NCBI GenBank assembly: GCA_025464585.1
Contig: JAODGL010000103.1
Location: 1 to 18,526 of the forward strand
Direction of reading: 5' to 3'
DNA: 18,526 bases
Origin: Methanosarcinales archaeon
GTDB taxonomy: Archaea > Halobacteriota > Syntropharchaeia > Alkanophagales > Methanospirareceae
Both the position numbers and the translations under genes were made by a program. Shown here in pieces: positions 1 to 7,006 of the stretch; the stretch's first letter is position 1; every line of letters starts with the position of its first letter. The notes below the pieces were generated by a model. It saw only the letters and a list, made by a program, of their open reading frames with translations. It was not told the origin of the DNA and made no database searches.

Positions 1-2385
1 CAGAGAGAAGCAATAGAGACGCTTATTTATGTTTATGAGGTAATGAAAAAAAGAAATTTTATAGACATGGCAAGAGATTTTGGTGCAGGGCCGATAAGAG
101 GCTATGACCCATCATACGATCAATACCCGCTTTATGCCTTTAAGATGGCTACTGGGTCGGGTAAAACCTTTGTTATGGCTTTAACTATAGTCTGGTCGTA
201 CCTTAACTGGTTAAGAGAGAATAAAGACGATTATACATCCAAGTTTTTAATCATTGCTGGTGAGAAAAATGTGATCTATGAAAGGCTTACAAGAGATTTC
301 AAAGACGGTGAAATATTCAAAAAATGGAAATTCATCCCGCCAGAGTGGGAAGAAGATTTTAACATAAAAGTAATCTTAAAAGAAGACCCAATCCATGTTA
401 TTCCCGATGCAGTGATATTTTTAACGAATGTTCAGCAGTTGGAGGAAAGAAAAAAGAAGAAGGAGGAAGTGGAAGAATACGTAGATGATGTTCTGGTACT
501 TGAGGATGTTAAAAAGCATGACATCTATCAAGAAAACAGGATAAAAGAGGTATTAACTTCCTGTCCCAACATTATGATATTAAAAGACGAGGCACATCAC
601 ATATACAGCTTTGAAAGGGAATGGAAGAAATTACTTTTAAACCTCCATAAATCACTTGAAACCGATTATGGGAAGGGCTTTAATATGGAATTGGATTTTT
701 CAGCCACGCCAAAAACTGAGAAAGGAGCGTTCTTTCCCTGGTGTATTGTAGATTTTCCGCTTAAAGAAGCTATTGAGATGAACATAGTAAAACGCCCGCT
801 AAAGGGGAATGTTAAAGGTGCTAAAGAAATTGCATCAAAGAAAGCACATGAAAGATATAGAGGATGGATAGACGCGGGAATAAGAAGATGGCGGGAGTAC
901 AAAAAGCCTTTAGAACCGCTAAAAAAGAGACCTATCTTATTTATCCAATGTCCAAAGAACTCTGAGGCTGATGATGTTTATGAATATATTAATACTGAGC
1001 CTGATCTTAAAGGTAGGGTTCTGTTAATCCACACAGATAGTACTGGAAGTATCTTGAAAAAGGATTTAGAACCAGCAAGGAGGGCGGCAAAGTATATAGA
1101 TTACCCAGAGAAAATAATGCAAGACCCTGAGTTAAAAGAAAGTTTCCCGAAGGGTATTGATGCCATTGTCAGTACAATGATGTTAAATGAGGGTTGGGAT
1201 GTTAATAATGTAAATGTAATCGTTGGTCTAAGGTCGTATGGCTCAAAAAGAAAGGTACTCCCAGAGCAGGTAATAGGTCGTGGGTTAAGAAAGATGTTTC
1301 CAGACGAATACGCGAACCCAGATAAGCATATTAACATTCTTGAAGTTATAGGACCCCCTGGTTTGATAGAAATTCTTGATGAGTTGAAAACTCAGGAAGG
1401 AGTTGAATTTGCTGAGTTTGACATTGACGAGCCTCTTGAGTTGACAACAATTTTTGTTGATGAAGACAAATTGGACAAAGACATTGAGATACCTATATTG
1501 AGCCAGAGGATCATTATAAGGGAGTTTACACTGGATATCGAAGCAGTTGAATCACTTCCCCCATTGAATATTGAATTAGAGAACAAAATCTTGGATATGG
1601 AATATATCGCGATAGATATGCTCAAGGGCATGGAGGTTGTGCATAGAAAATGGGATTTGCCAGTGCCTAAGGATCCAAAAGCAGTAATCTCATATTATAC
1701 CGATAAAATCCTTAAGCAATTAAAAATCACTGGTGCATTTGCTACCTTTTATCCCTTAGTGAAGAAGTATATTGAAGAAAGATTATTCACTCAAAAAATA
1801 GATCTCAACGATCCAAAAGATGGTTATCGGGCATTATATCAGCTAAGCTCTCCCGAAGTTCAACAAAAATTGATAAATCTGTTCGTAGAGTCATTTAAAG
1901 ACTTGGCTTTTACTGAAAGAGAGCCACAAAAAGAAGATACAATAAAACTATCTGATACCAGCCCATTTGTTTGGTCAAAACTTGTATACCCAGCAAACAG
2001 AACAATTTTCAATTATGTCCCATGTGATAACGAATATGAGATAGAATTTTCAAAATTCTTAGATGGTGCAGATGATGTAAAGGCATTCAGTAAGATTGTT
2101 CCTAAAATGGGATTTTATATGGAGTACAGGGATGCGAAAGATAATCTAAGATTATACTATCCAGACTTCCTTATATTAACTACCGAGGGAGAACACATAA
2201 TCGTTGAGACAAAAGGAAGGGTAGATGTCGATGTAAAACACAAGGATAATAGGGCTGAACAATGGTGTAAAGACGTTAATCAATTGACTGATGGAAAATG
2301 GTCATATCTAAGAGTGGATCAAGAAGAATTCGAGAAATATAAGTTTAAAAATGTTAAGGAATTGATTTCAACTTTGAAAAATTAA
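1..2385 (+). CDS. Type III restriction (Res)-like DEAD/DEAH helicase with C-terminal PD-(D/E)xK nuclease, 5' truncated
   Basis: An SF2 helicase of the Res-subunit type that would translocate on or unwind DNA with ATP and cut it with a C-terminal nuclease. The frame is open from base 1 and reads QREAIETLIYVYEV before the first ATG at 43, so the start lies left of the window. Numbered from that ATG: Walker A ATGSGKT (36-42), DEAH box (182-185), SAT motif III (220-222) and motif VI QVIGRGLR (409-416). The C-terminus has a PD-(D/E)xK pattern, YPDF (D708) then VETKG (E722, K724). All motifs look intact. No Mod methyltransferase is visible; it could lie upstream. The gene is A+T-rich and abuts a repeat-bearing intergenic region, which suits a mobile defence gene. 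It could also be a stand-alone helicase-nuclease. The family call is firm; the restriction role is inferred. Confidence 0.85.
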   Translation, partial: QREAIETLIYVYEVMKKRNFIDMARDFGAGPIRGYDPSYDQYPLYAFKMATGSGKTFVMALTIVWSYLNWLRENKDDYTSKFLIIAGEKNVIYERLTRDFKDGEIFKKWKFIPPEWEEDFNIKVILKEDPIHVIPDAVIFLTNVQQLEERKKKKEEVEEYVDDVLVLEDVKKHDIYQENRIKEVLTSCPNIMILKDEAHHIYSFEREWKKLLLNLHKSLETDYGKGFNMELDFSATPKTEKGAFFPWCIVDFPLKEAIEMNIVKRPLKGNVKGAKEIASKKAHERYRGWIDAGIRRWREYKKPLEPLKKRPILFIQCPKNSEADDVYEYINTEPDLKGRVLLIHTDSTGSILKKDLEPARRAAKYIDYPEKIMQDPELKESFPKGIDAIVSTMMLNEGWDVNNVNVIVGLRSYGSKRKVLPEQVIGRGLRKMFPDEYANPDKHINILEVIGPPGLIEILDELKTQEGVEFAEFDIDEPLELTTIFVDEDKLDKDIEIPILSQRIIIREFTLDIEAVESLPPLNIELENKILDMEYIAIDMLKGMEVVHRKWDLPVPKDPKAVISYYTDKILKQLKITGAFATFYPLVKKYIEERLFTQKIDLNDPKDGYRALYQLSSPEVQQKLINLFVESFKDLAFTEREPQKEDTIKLSDTSPFVWSKLVYPANRTIFNYVPCDNEYEIEFSKFLDGADDVKAFSKIVPKMGFYMEYRDAKDNLRLYYPDFLILTTEGEHIIVETKGRVDVDVKHKDNRAEQWCKDVNQLTDGKWSYLRVDQEEFEKYKFKNVKELISTLKN

Positions 2386-2700
2386 AATCGCTCGGAACTC
2401 CATATAACCCCAGAACGTTATGTGGCACTATAAAAAGTTATTCCAGGTTTGAGGTTTGCCTCTCTTCAATAATCTTTTCCAATCAGCTATAATCTAAACA
2501 CCCCTGCGATATGGTAAATTTATTACCGGAATGCAGTAATATATAGTGGGGCATGTAAAAGCCAACATGGATAAGGTGCACACCGCCTTTGGTTGGCTTT
2601 TGAAACATGAGGAAAAGGTGTATATACGTGGTAATATTATATGGTCGTTGAGTAACAACCATGATACGAGTTGACCCGGAAATATATGCTTCTCCACGAG
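2386..2700. other. Non-coding stretch with inverted repeats
   Basis: About 315 bases between the helicase-nuclease and the microprotein gene, with no convincing gene. It holds a perfect 5-bp palindromic arm pair, GGTAA-ATTTA-TTACC, at 2513-2527, a longer hairpin at 2557-2601 and the first CRISPR-like repeat at 2647-2676. A minus-strand frame open across 2483-2725 starts at TTG, has no ribosome site and shows no family resemblance, so I do not call it. Confidence 0.5.
2557..2601. repeat. 10-bp perfect inverted repeat (hairpin)
   Basis: AAAAGCCAAC at 2557-2566 pairs perfectly with GTTGGCTTTT at 2592-2601 across a 25-base loop. The loop itself contains AAGGTG and CACC elements that could extend the structure. 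If transcribed it could be a small structured RNA or a terminator-like hairpin. Nothing in sequence decides between these. Confidence 0.5.
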
Positions 2701-2795
2701 CTACGAGTTTTTTGTTGAGTAACAACTATGATAGGAGTTGACCTCTTTCAAATCCCCTCTCACCTCGTTCACAAACGTTGTTGAGTAATACATGA
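2647..2795. repeat. CRISPR-like interspersed repeats (two full, one degenerate)
   Basis: A 30-bp unit beginning GTTGAGTAACAAC and ending GAGTTGACC occurs at 2647-2676 and 2714-2743 with 28 of 30 bases identical and a 37-base unrelated spacer between. A third, decayed copy begins at 2780 (shared core TTGTTGAGTAA, 2778-2788) after a 36-base spacer. Repeat and spacer lengths and the degenerate terminal copy are typical of a small or relict CRISPR array. The two right-hand copies lie inside a well-supported small minus-strand gene, no cas gene is in view, and two to three units is few. A duplicated coding or operator element is the alternative. Confidence 0.45.
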
Positions 2796-2859
2796 AAACA
2801 AAAGATGCAATAGCACCCGTGATAGCACCTATCACTGCGGAGACTACTACCTCATTCAT
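2701..2859 (-). CDS. 52-aa single-pass membrane microprotein, unknown function
   Basis: I do not recognise the family. The product begins MNEVVVSAVIGAITGAIASF, a small-residue-rich hydrophobic helix running to about residue 24, followed by a short polar tail with one charged stretch (NEVRGDLKEV) and a single Cys. Support for translation is good: a perfect AGGAGG (complement of 2868-2873) lies 8 bases before the ATG at 2859. The frame ends at TAG (2701-2703). Its C-terminal coding part overlaps the CRISPR-like repeats: two repeat copies are read in the same phase and give similar YSTT/YSTK pieces. It faces away from tiaS and has no partner on its strand in the gap. It could be a holin- or toxin-like peptide or an accessory membrane microprotein; none of these is shown. 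Confidence 0.6.
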   Translation of the reverse strand: MNEVVVSAVIGAITGAIASFVFMYYSTTFVNEVRGDLKEVNSYHSCYSTKNS

Positions 2860-2867
2860 TAAACATC

Positions 2868-2873
2868 CCTCCT
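2868..2873 (-). promoter_or_regulatory. Shine-Dalgarno of the 52-aa microprotein
   Basis: AGGAGG on the minus strand, 8 bases from the ATG at 2859. It is one of the strongest ribosome sites in the window and the main reason for calling the short gene. Confidence 0.65.
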
Positions 2874-2897
2874 AATTATATACATGACCCACCTTAA

Positions 2898-3017
2898 AAT
2901 TTTAATTGTGATGGAGAAGGACTAATTGTAACTACGGTCGGAGGCGGTAGTACCAGAATTACACATAAGGGTATCCAAGTGGTTGAATCGAATAAAAAGA
3001 CGATGGAGAAAGTTTGA
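2898..3017 (+). pseudogene. Remnant resembling the C-terminal end of a ModE-type winged-helix domain
   Basis: The frame from 2898 to the TGA at 3015-3017 has no usable start before a Met at 3003, yet encodes a protein-like string: GEGLIVTTVGGGSTRITHKG then IQVVESNKKTMEKV. This resembles the wing of ModE/LysR-like N-terminal domains (pattern L-V-x-T-x-x-G-G-G, then a Ser/Thr-Arg-(Leu/Ile)-Thr-x-x-Gly and a helix ending near E-x-V). The helix-turn-helix half expected upstream is missing; that space holds the divergent microprotein. Its stop directly abuts the tiaS ATG. It is probably a truncated regulator fragment. The resemblance is by eye only, and a chance open frame is possible. Confidence 0.35.
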
Positions 3018-4364
3018 ATGATTATCGGAATAGACGACACAGATTCGAGAAGAGGTGGGTGCACCACATATTTATGTGCAGTTTTAGTTGACGAGCTGAA
3101 GAAATATGGCGAAATCTCGACACCGAGATTGGTAAGACTCAATCCATGCATACCATTTAAAACAAGAGGCAACGGAGCAGTATCCTTCGAGATAAGGATA
3201 GCCAATGGGAAAGAGGAAAAAGAAGTGAAAGAAGTGGTCAAAGCACGGGTAAGCGAACTATCGGAGTTAAGCGAAGAGGAAACAAATCCGGGTGTTGTTT
3301 TTATTGATAACGACACTTTAACTGCGATCAGTAGAGGAGAGAAAGAAAACAATAGCGATGAAATATTAAGGAACTTCTATGAAAATGCAGTGAGAGAAGT
3401 GCTGAGGCTGGCAGACGCTTATGAACTCATCTCCAATTTGCATCTGGATTACTTTGGATTGAAAACTAAACGGGGGATAATAGGCGCTTTAGCCGCGGCT
3501 TCGTTTTCGCTGCTGCAAAAAAACAAGCCCGATTATTACGACTTCACCTACGAGCTGATGTCATACCGGCGAAAGGAAAGATGGGGGATGTTAAGGTTGA
3601 TAGACGAAGCGAGCGTGTGGAAAGCAGATGCGGCTACTTATCCTTTAACCTGGGATACCGTGGACTGGAGCGAAAAAAAAATAGTTTTTGCTCCTCATTC
3701 TCCCTGTCCAGTTCTTTTTGGGATACGTGGCGACAGCGTAGATGCTATCTACAAGGCTTATGAGCTCATAGATGCAGAGCCAGAGGAGCGGAAGATGTTA
3801 TTCATCACAAATCAGGGTACTGATTTTCACTTGATACGATTTGAAGGGGAAGTGGCAAAGGAGAAGTTGCAAGACTATCACTCTTATATCCTGGCTGGTG
3901 AGGTTGAGTCCAATCCCCGAACGATAGAGGGCGGGCATGTTCTGTTTTCTGTCTCGCTATCCGAAGAAGAAACGTCAGTCGAGTGCATTGCATACGAGCC
4001 GACGAAAGGCTTTCGTGATGTTATAAGGAAGCTGCGAGCAGGTGATGAAATCACCGTCTATGGTTCACTAAAGAAGGGGACATTGAACCTTGAGAAGATA
4101 GAAGTAAGGAAATTGAATAATGTGGTAGAGCGAAATCCCAGATGTGATAAGTGTGGGCGGACGATGAAATCCGCGGGACGATTCCAGGGCTACCGGTGTA
4201 AACGCTGCGGGACTTTTAAAGCGGAAAAGGATAAGGTAATTGTGGATAGAGGTATAGAAACGGGGCTATATGAAGTCCCACCGGTTGCGAGGAGGCATAT
4301 AGCGAAACCTTTAATACGTATGCGTATGGAAGAGGCGGATAAAGAGATTCATCCAAGTAGATGA
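3018..4364 (+). CDS. tiaS: tRNA(Ile2) 2-agmatinylcytidine synthetase
   Basis: TiaS uses ATP and agmatine to turn C34 of the CAU-anticodon tRNA-Ile into agmatidine, so the tRNA reads AUA and not AUG. It is an archaeal cytoplasmic enzyme. The N-terminus IGIDDTDSRRGGCTTYL (3-19) is the diagnostic motif. A family catalytic core follows, then an OB-like region around 285-365 and a C-terminal zinc ribbon with C376, C379, C394 and C397 (CDKC...CKRC). The 448-aa length is normal and no key residue is missing. The ATG at 3018 follows the TGA of a gene remnant with no gap and lacks a strong SD, but it gives the canonical N-terminus. A 42-aa ORF follows after 6 bases. Confidence 0.95.
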   Translation: MIIGIDDTDSRRGGCTTYLCAVLVDELKKYGEISTPRLVRLNPCIPFKTRGNGAVSFEIRIANGKEEKEVKEVVKARVSELSELSEEETNPGVVFIDNDTLTAISRGEKENNSDEILRNFYENAVREVLRLADAYELISNLHLDYFGLKTKRGIIGALAAASFSLLQKNKPDYYDFTYELMSYRRKERWGMLRLIDEASVWKADAATYPLTWDTVDWSEKKIVFAPHSPCPVLFGIRGDSVDAIYKAYELIDAEPEERKMLFITNQGTDFHLIRFEGEVAKEKLQDYHSYILAGEVESNPRTIEGGHVLFSVSLSEEETSVECIAYEPTKGFRDVIRKLRAGDEITVYGSLKKGTLNLEKIEVRKLNNVVERNPRCDKCGRTMKSAGRFQGYRCKRCGTFKAEKDKVIVDRGIETGLYEVPPVARRHIAKPLIRMRMEEADKEIHPSR

Positions 4365-4370
4365 CCACAT

Positions 4371-4499
4371 ATGACAGAAAGAGTCAGGATAAAGGACGAG
4401 ACACTGGTTCTTGCCGATGTGGTGCATGAGTTTGTCCACGATTTGGTGAAAGAGAGGGTTGGAGAGGAAAAAGCGAGGAGCATTGCGGAGGCATACTAA
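4371..4499 (+). CDS. 42-aa conserved-looking small ORF, unknown function
   Basis: It begins MTERVRIKDETLVLADVVHE and continues as a charged, amphipathic, probably all-helical peptide with FVHDLVKERV then an Ala/Glu-rich end. I do not recognise a family. It starts 6 bases after the tiaS stop on the same strand, so it is likely co-transcribed and possibly translationally coupled. The stop TAA (4497-4499) interlocks with the TAG (4496-4498) of the convergent protease gene, so the two genes end on the same few bases. Composition looks coding (helical heptads, few rare residues). There is no clear SD. The alternative is a chance frame in a short convergent gap. Confidence 0.5.
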   Translation: MTERVRIKDETLVLADVVHEFVHDLVKERVGEEKARSIAEAY

Positions 4500-5413
4500 C
4501 GAATGATGTTCATGACATCGTTAATTGAGTCCACGTATTCAACGTGAATTCCTATATTCCCCTCGATGTATTCTTTTGTATCTTCAATGACCGGTTTCTG
4601 TTTAATTATAGTTATGCCGCCGTACTGTTTTCTCACTTTTTCATACCGCACAAGCCGATTGTTCTCACGCGGCAGGATAAAAATATGTTTGTTATTTGCC
4701 TTTGCCGCCTCTGCCTTCTCTATAACGCCGCCAATCTCCCCGATATGCCCATCTGGACTGATTGTACCTGTCATGGTTACATCATCGGGAAGCGTGATGT
4801 TTTCCAGTGCCGCGATGATAAGTGTTGTCATCAGAGCACCAGCGCTGGGTCCATCAACTTCGGGGACTTCTGACATTGCTTCCACACTGAAGATAACGTC
4901 ACTTCCCGTGAGGTCGCATCCGGTATAATTCTCAGCAGCGACAACCGCAGTATTTGCTGCATCCTGGAAGATAACGCCCATTAAAGGTTTTGTTTCCACA
5001 AGGACACGCCCGTACCCGGGTTTAATATCAACCGATACCCGCATCATGGTTCCCTCTTCCACAATCTGGCGCGAATAAAAAGGATAATTACCGTGGTATT
5101 CCACCCGACGCATCACCGCTGGAGCATCAAGTTGCGCTCTACCCTCTTCTCCTTCAACGAAACTTCTGTTTATCTGGCTTTTAAGCTCTGCTATTTGCTC
5201 TCTGTACAAATCGAGCTGTGTCCTCGCCTGTTGTAGTGAGAGGTTAGTTAAATAAAGTTCTTTATTCAAGTTTACATTCGCCTCTTCGAGCGCATTTATC
5301 TGCGTTTTAACCTCTGAAAGGTTTAATTGGCTCTGGTTAGAAATGAAGTAGATGTTCGCTACAACAGAAGCAACCATAAGAACAACTACAAGTGCGAAGA
5401 TTTTCTTGCCCAT
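4496..5413 (-). CDS. Membrane-anchored S16 (Lon-type) Ser/Lys protease without ATPase domain
   Basis: Residues 5-25 form a hydrophobic N-terminal anchor. A coiled coil follows at about 28-85, then a Lon-type proteolytic domain from about 120. The catalytic dyad is visible: S190 in DGPSAG and K233 in GGVIEK, 43 residues apart, the same spacing as Ser679/Lys722 of E. coli Lon. No AAA+ domain is present, so it is not LonB. It belongs to the archaeal S16 proteins of about 300 aa with one anchor and a probably extracytoplasmic protease domain; substrates are unknown. The lone TM followed by a long polar domain suggests an outward-facing protein acting in envelope quality control (inference). A TATA box lies at 5451-5460 and no gene shares its transcript upstream. 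Confidence 0.88.
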   Translation of the reverse strand: MGKKIFALVVVLMVASVVANIYFISNQSQLNLSEVKTQINALEEANVNLNKELYLTNLSLQQARTQLDLYREQIAELKSQINRSFVEGEEGRAQLDAPAVMRRVEYHGNYPFYSRQIVEEGTMMRVSVDIKPGYGRVLVETKPLMGVIFQDAANTAVVAAENYTGCDLTGSDVIFSVEAMSEVPEVDGPSAGALMTTLIIAALENITLPDDVTMTGTISPDGHIGEIGGVIEKAEAAKANNKHIFILPRENNRLVRYEKVRKQYGGITIIKQKPVIEDTKEYIEGNIGIHVEYVDSINDVMNIIR

Positions 5414-5450
5414 TTCTTTCTCACTCTTTTTTTCCGTCTATGATAAGCAT

Positions 5451-5460
5451 ATATAAATAT
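5451..5460 (-). promoter_or_regulatory. TATA box of the S16 protease gene
   Basis: On the minus strand ATATTTATAT lies 38-47 bases before the protease ATG. With the usual archaeal spacing of about 25 bases, transcription would start near 5427 and leave a leader of roughly 14 bases. Confidence 0.45.
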
Positions 5461-5518
5461 TTTGTATTTGTATAGGTTTGAGGTCTCATTCCGCATCAAA
5501 TAATCCACCAGCACCAGC

Positions 5519-6805
5519 CTAACCATCGCTTCTGCAACAGGAACTATTCTTGGACATATACAGGGGAGAAATCTTCGCTAATTCCCCCACTATCTCCTCT
5601 GCTATCATGCTCTTTACACCCTTCACATGCTTTATCTCTTTCACGCCTTCTCTTATTATATACACCTCGTTCTCTTCTGTTCCTATCCCACCCTTGCCAA
5701 CGTCGTTTGCAACTACCATGGCAAAGTTATATCTCTCCATCTTTTTCCGCGCACTTCTTATCAGTTCCTCTTCAGAAACGTTCGTTTCCGCTTTAAATCC
5801 CACGATAACAAGTTCCGGGAATTCATTCCTCACTTTTTCTATCAGCTTCCCGGCGGGAACGAGGTGCAAATAGAAATCCTCGCCTGATGGAATTTTCACT
5901 TCCGATGGCGCAACGGTGAAATCAGAGATAGCGGCTGCGGATATAAGCACATCATATCCTTCCCCTTTCTCTTTCCCTTCCTGAAGTTCATTAACGCATG
6001 CATCGATCATTTCACGTGCAGTTTCCACTTTGATTTCTTTTATCCCTCTCAAACTCAACTCTTTGCTGTGTATGAGCGTAACCCCAGCACCTTGTTTATA
6101 CGCTTCCTTTGCAATTTCAATTCCCGTTTTGCCGGAACTTCGGTTTGTTAATATCCTTATAGGGTCTATCGGCTCGATGGTGGGACCGCCTGTGATGAGG
6201 ATGCGTTTTCCTGCAAGCTTTTTTGGCGAAAGTGCATGCTCAACAGTAAGAATTATCTCTGAAGTCGAGACGATTTTCGCAAGCCCTTCCTCAATCTTGG
6301 GTTCTATGACGGTAACGCCAAGACTTCTCAGCCTGTCGAGGTTCTCTATCAGAACAGGGCTCTTATATATAGTCTCGTGCATTGCTGGCACCACGATAAT
6401 GGGAATCCCGGACCCGAATGCGGTGGTTGCAAATGCGGTCACAGTTGTATCAGAGACGCCTCCGGCGATTTTGTTTAGCGTGTTTGCAGTGCACGGAGCG
6501 ATGATAAAAAGGTCCGCCGAACCCGCCATCCCCAAAAACTCTACATGCTCTATGTTACCCATTAATTTCGTTATCACTTCGTGCCCCGTAGCATAATGTA
6601 GGGTATAGGGATGAATTATTTCAGTGGCTGATTCACTCATCACGCCATACACGTCTGCGCCATGTCTTATCAACTCACGTGCGAGTTCAACGGTTTTAAC
6701 AGCCGCGATAGAGCCAGTAACACCTAAAACGATCTTCTTTCCTAACAAAGAATGGCTTTTTGTCCCTTTAATCCTGAGGGTTGGATGTGGTCCTCTCTCT
6801 GCCAT
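5519..6805 (-). CDS. coaBC: Bifunctional phosphopantothenoylcysteine decarboxylase / phosphopantothenate-cysteine ligase
   Basis: This enzyme makes 4'-phosphopantetheine for coenzyme A in two steps: ligation of cysteine to 4'-phosphopantothenate (CoaB half) and decarboxylation on FMN (CoaC half). The N-terminal flavoprotein begins KKIVLGVTGSIAA (23-35), has the catalytic-type His in IEHVEF (H87) and PAMHE at 140-144, where bacteria have PAMN. The CoaB half starts at ILITGGPTIEPID (202-214) with NRSSGK (221-226). The short extension MAERGPHPTLRIKGTKS matches archaeal homologues and fixes the start at 6805. A longer frame running upstream would cross the tRNA-Ala gene and is rejected. The ATG is only two bases after the mature tRNA 3' end, so the mRNA is probably released by tRNA processing. 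The product is 428 aa, normal for the family. Confidence 0.93.
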   Translation of the reverse strand: MAERGPHPTLRIKGTKSHSLLGKKIVLGVTGSIAAVKTVELARELIRHGADVYGVMSESATEIIHPYTLHYATGHEVITKLMGNIEHVEFLGMAGSADLFIIAPCTANTLNKIAGGVSDTTVTAFATTAFGSGIPIIVVPAMHETIYKSPVLIENLDRLRSLGVTVIEPKIEEGLAKIVSTSEIILTVEHALSPKKLAGKRILITGGPTIEPIDPIRILTNRSSGKTGIEIAKEAYKQGAGVTLIHSKELSLRGIKEIKVETAREMIDACVNELQEGKEKGEGYDVLISAAAISDFTVAPSEVKIPSGEDFYLHLVPAGKLIEKVRNEFPELVIVGFKAETNVSEEELIRSARKKMERYNFAMVVANDVGKGGIGTEENEVYIIREGVKEIKHVKGVKSMIAEEIVGELAKISPLYMSKNSSCCRSDG

Positions 6806-6807
6806 GA

Positions 6808-6880
6808 TGGACCGGTCGGGATTTGAACCCGAGGCCTCTCGCACGCCAAGCGAGTGATCTTCCAACTGATCTACCGGCCC
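6808..6880 (-). tRNA. tRNA-Ala (anticodon GGC)
   Basis: A 73-base cloverleaf: acceptor GGGCCGG pairs with CCGGTCC and includes the G3-U70 wobble that identifies alanine tRNAs. D stem GATC/GATC, anticodon stem CTCGC/GCGAG with loop TTGGCGT, T arm TCGGG-TTCAAAT-CCCGA, discriminator A73. No intron, and CCA is not encoded (the next bases are TCATGG). It reads GCC and GCU. coaBC follows immediately on the same strand. Confidence 0.96.
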
Positions 6881-6898
6881 TCGCCTATCACTTCTTTC

Positions 6899-6911
6899 TT
6901 TTTATACTATA
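6899..6911 (-). promoter_or_regulatory. TATA box of the tRNA-Ala/coaBC transcript
   Basis: The minus strand reads TATAGTATAAAAA. The core centre near 6903 is about 23 bases from G1 of the tRNA (6880), so transcription would start at or next to the mature 5' end. No other promoter fits between here and coaBC. Confidence 0.5.
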
Positions 6912-7006
6912 ATCCTATTTACTACAAGACTCAAAAACTTATAATTTTAAATATTAAGAGCATACTAAATATAATAAAAAGAGGTGAAAAAAAGAGGAGG
7001 ACACAA

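Noticed and set aside
2483..2725. Minus-strand open frame of 80 codons across the intergenic region
   Set aside because: It starts at TTG, has no ribosome site, runs through the hairpin and repeats, and looks like no protein family.
2894..3352. Minus-strand frame of 152 codons
   Set aside because: It is antisense to the start of tiaS, Ser/Thr-rich and lacks any recognisable motif.
6030..6596. Plus-strand frame of 188 codons
   Set aside because: It is antisense to coaBC, which is supported by motifs throughout.
6806..6865. Longer start for coaBC inside the tRNA-Ala gene
   Set aside because: The extra 20 residues are translated tRNA sequence; the archaeal family start is the Met at 6805.
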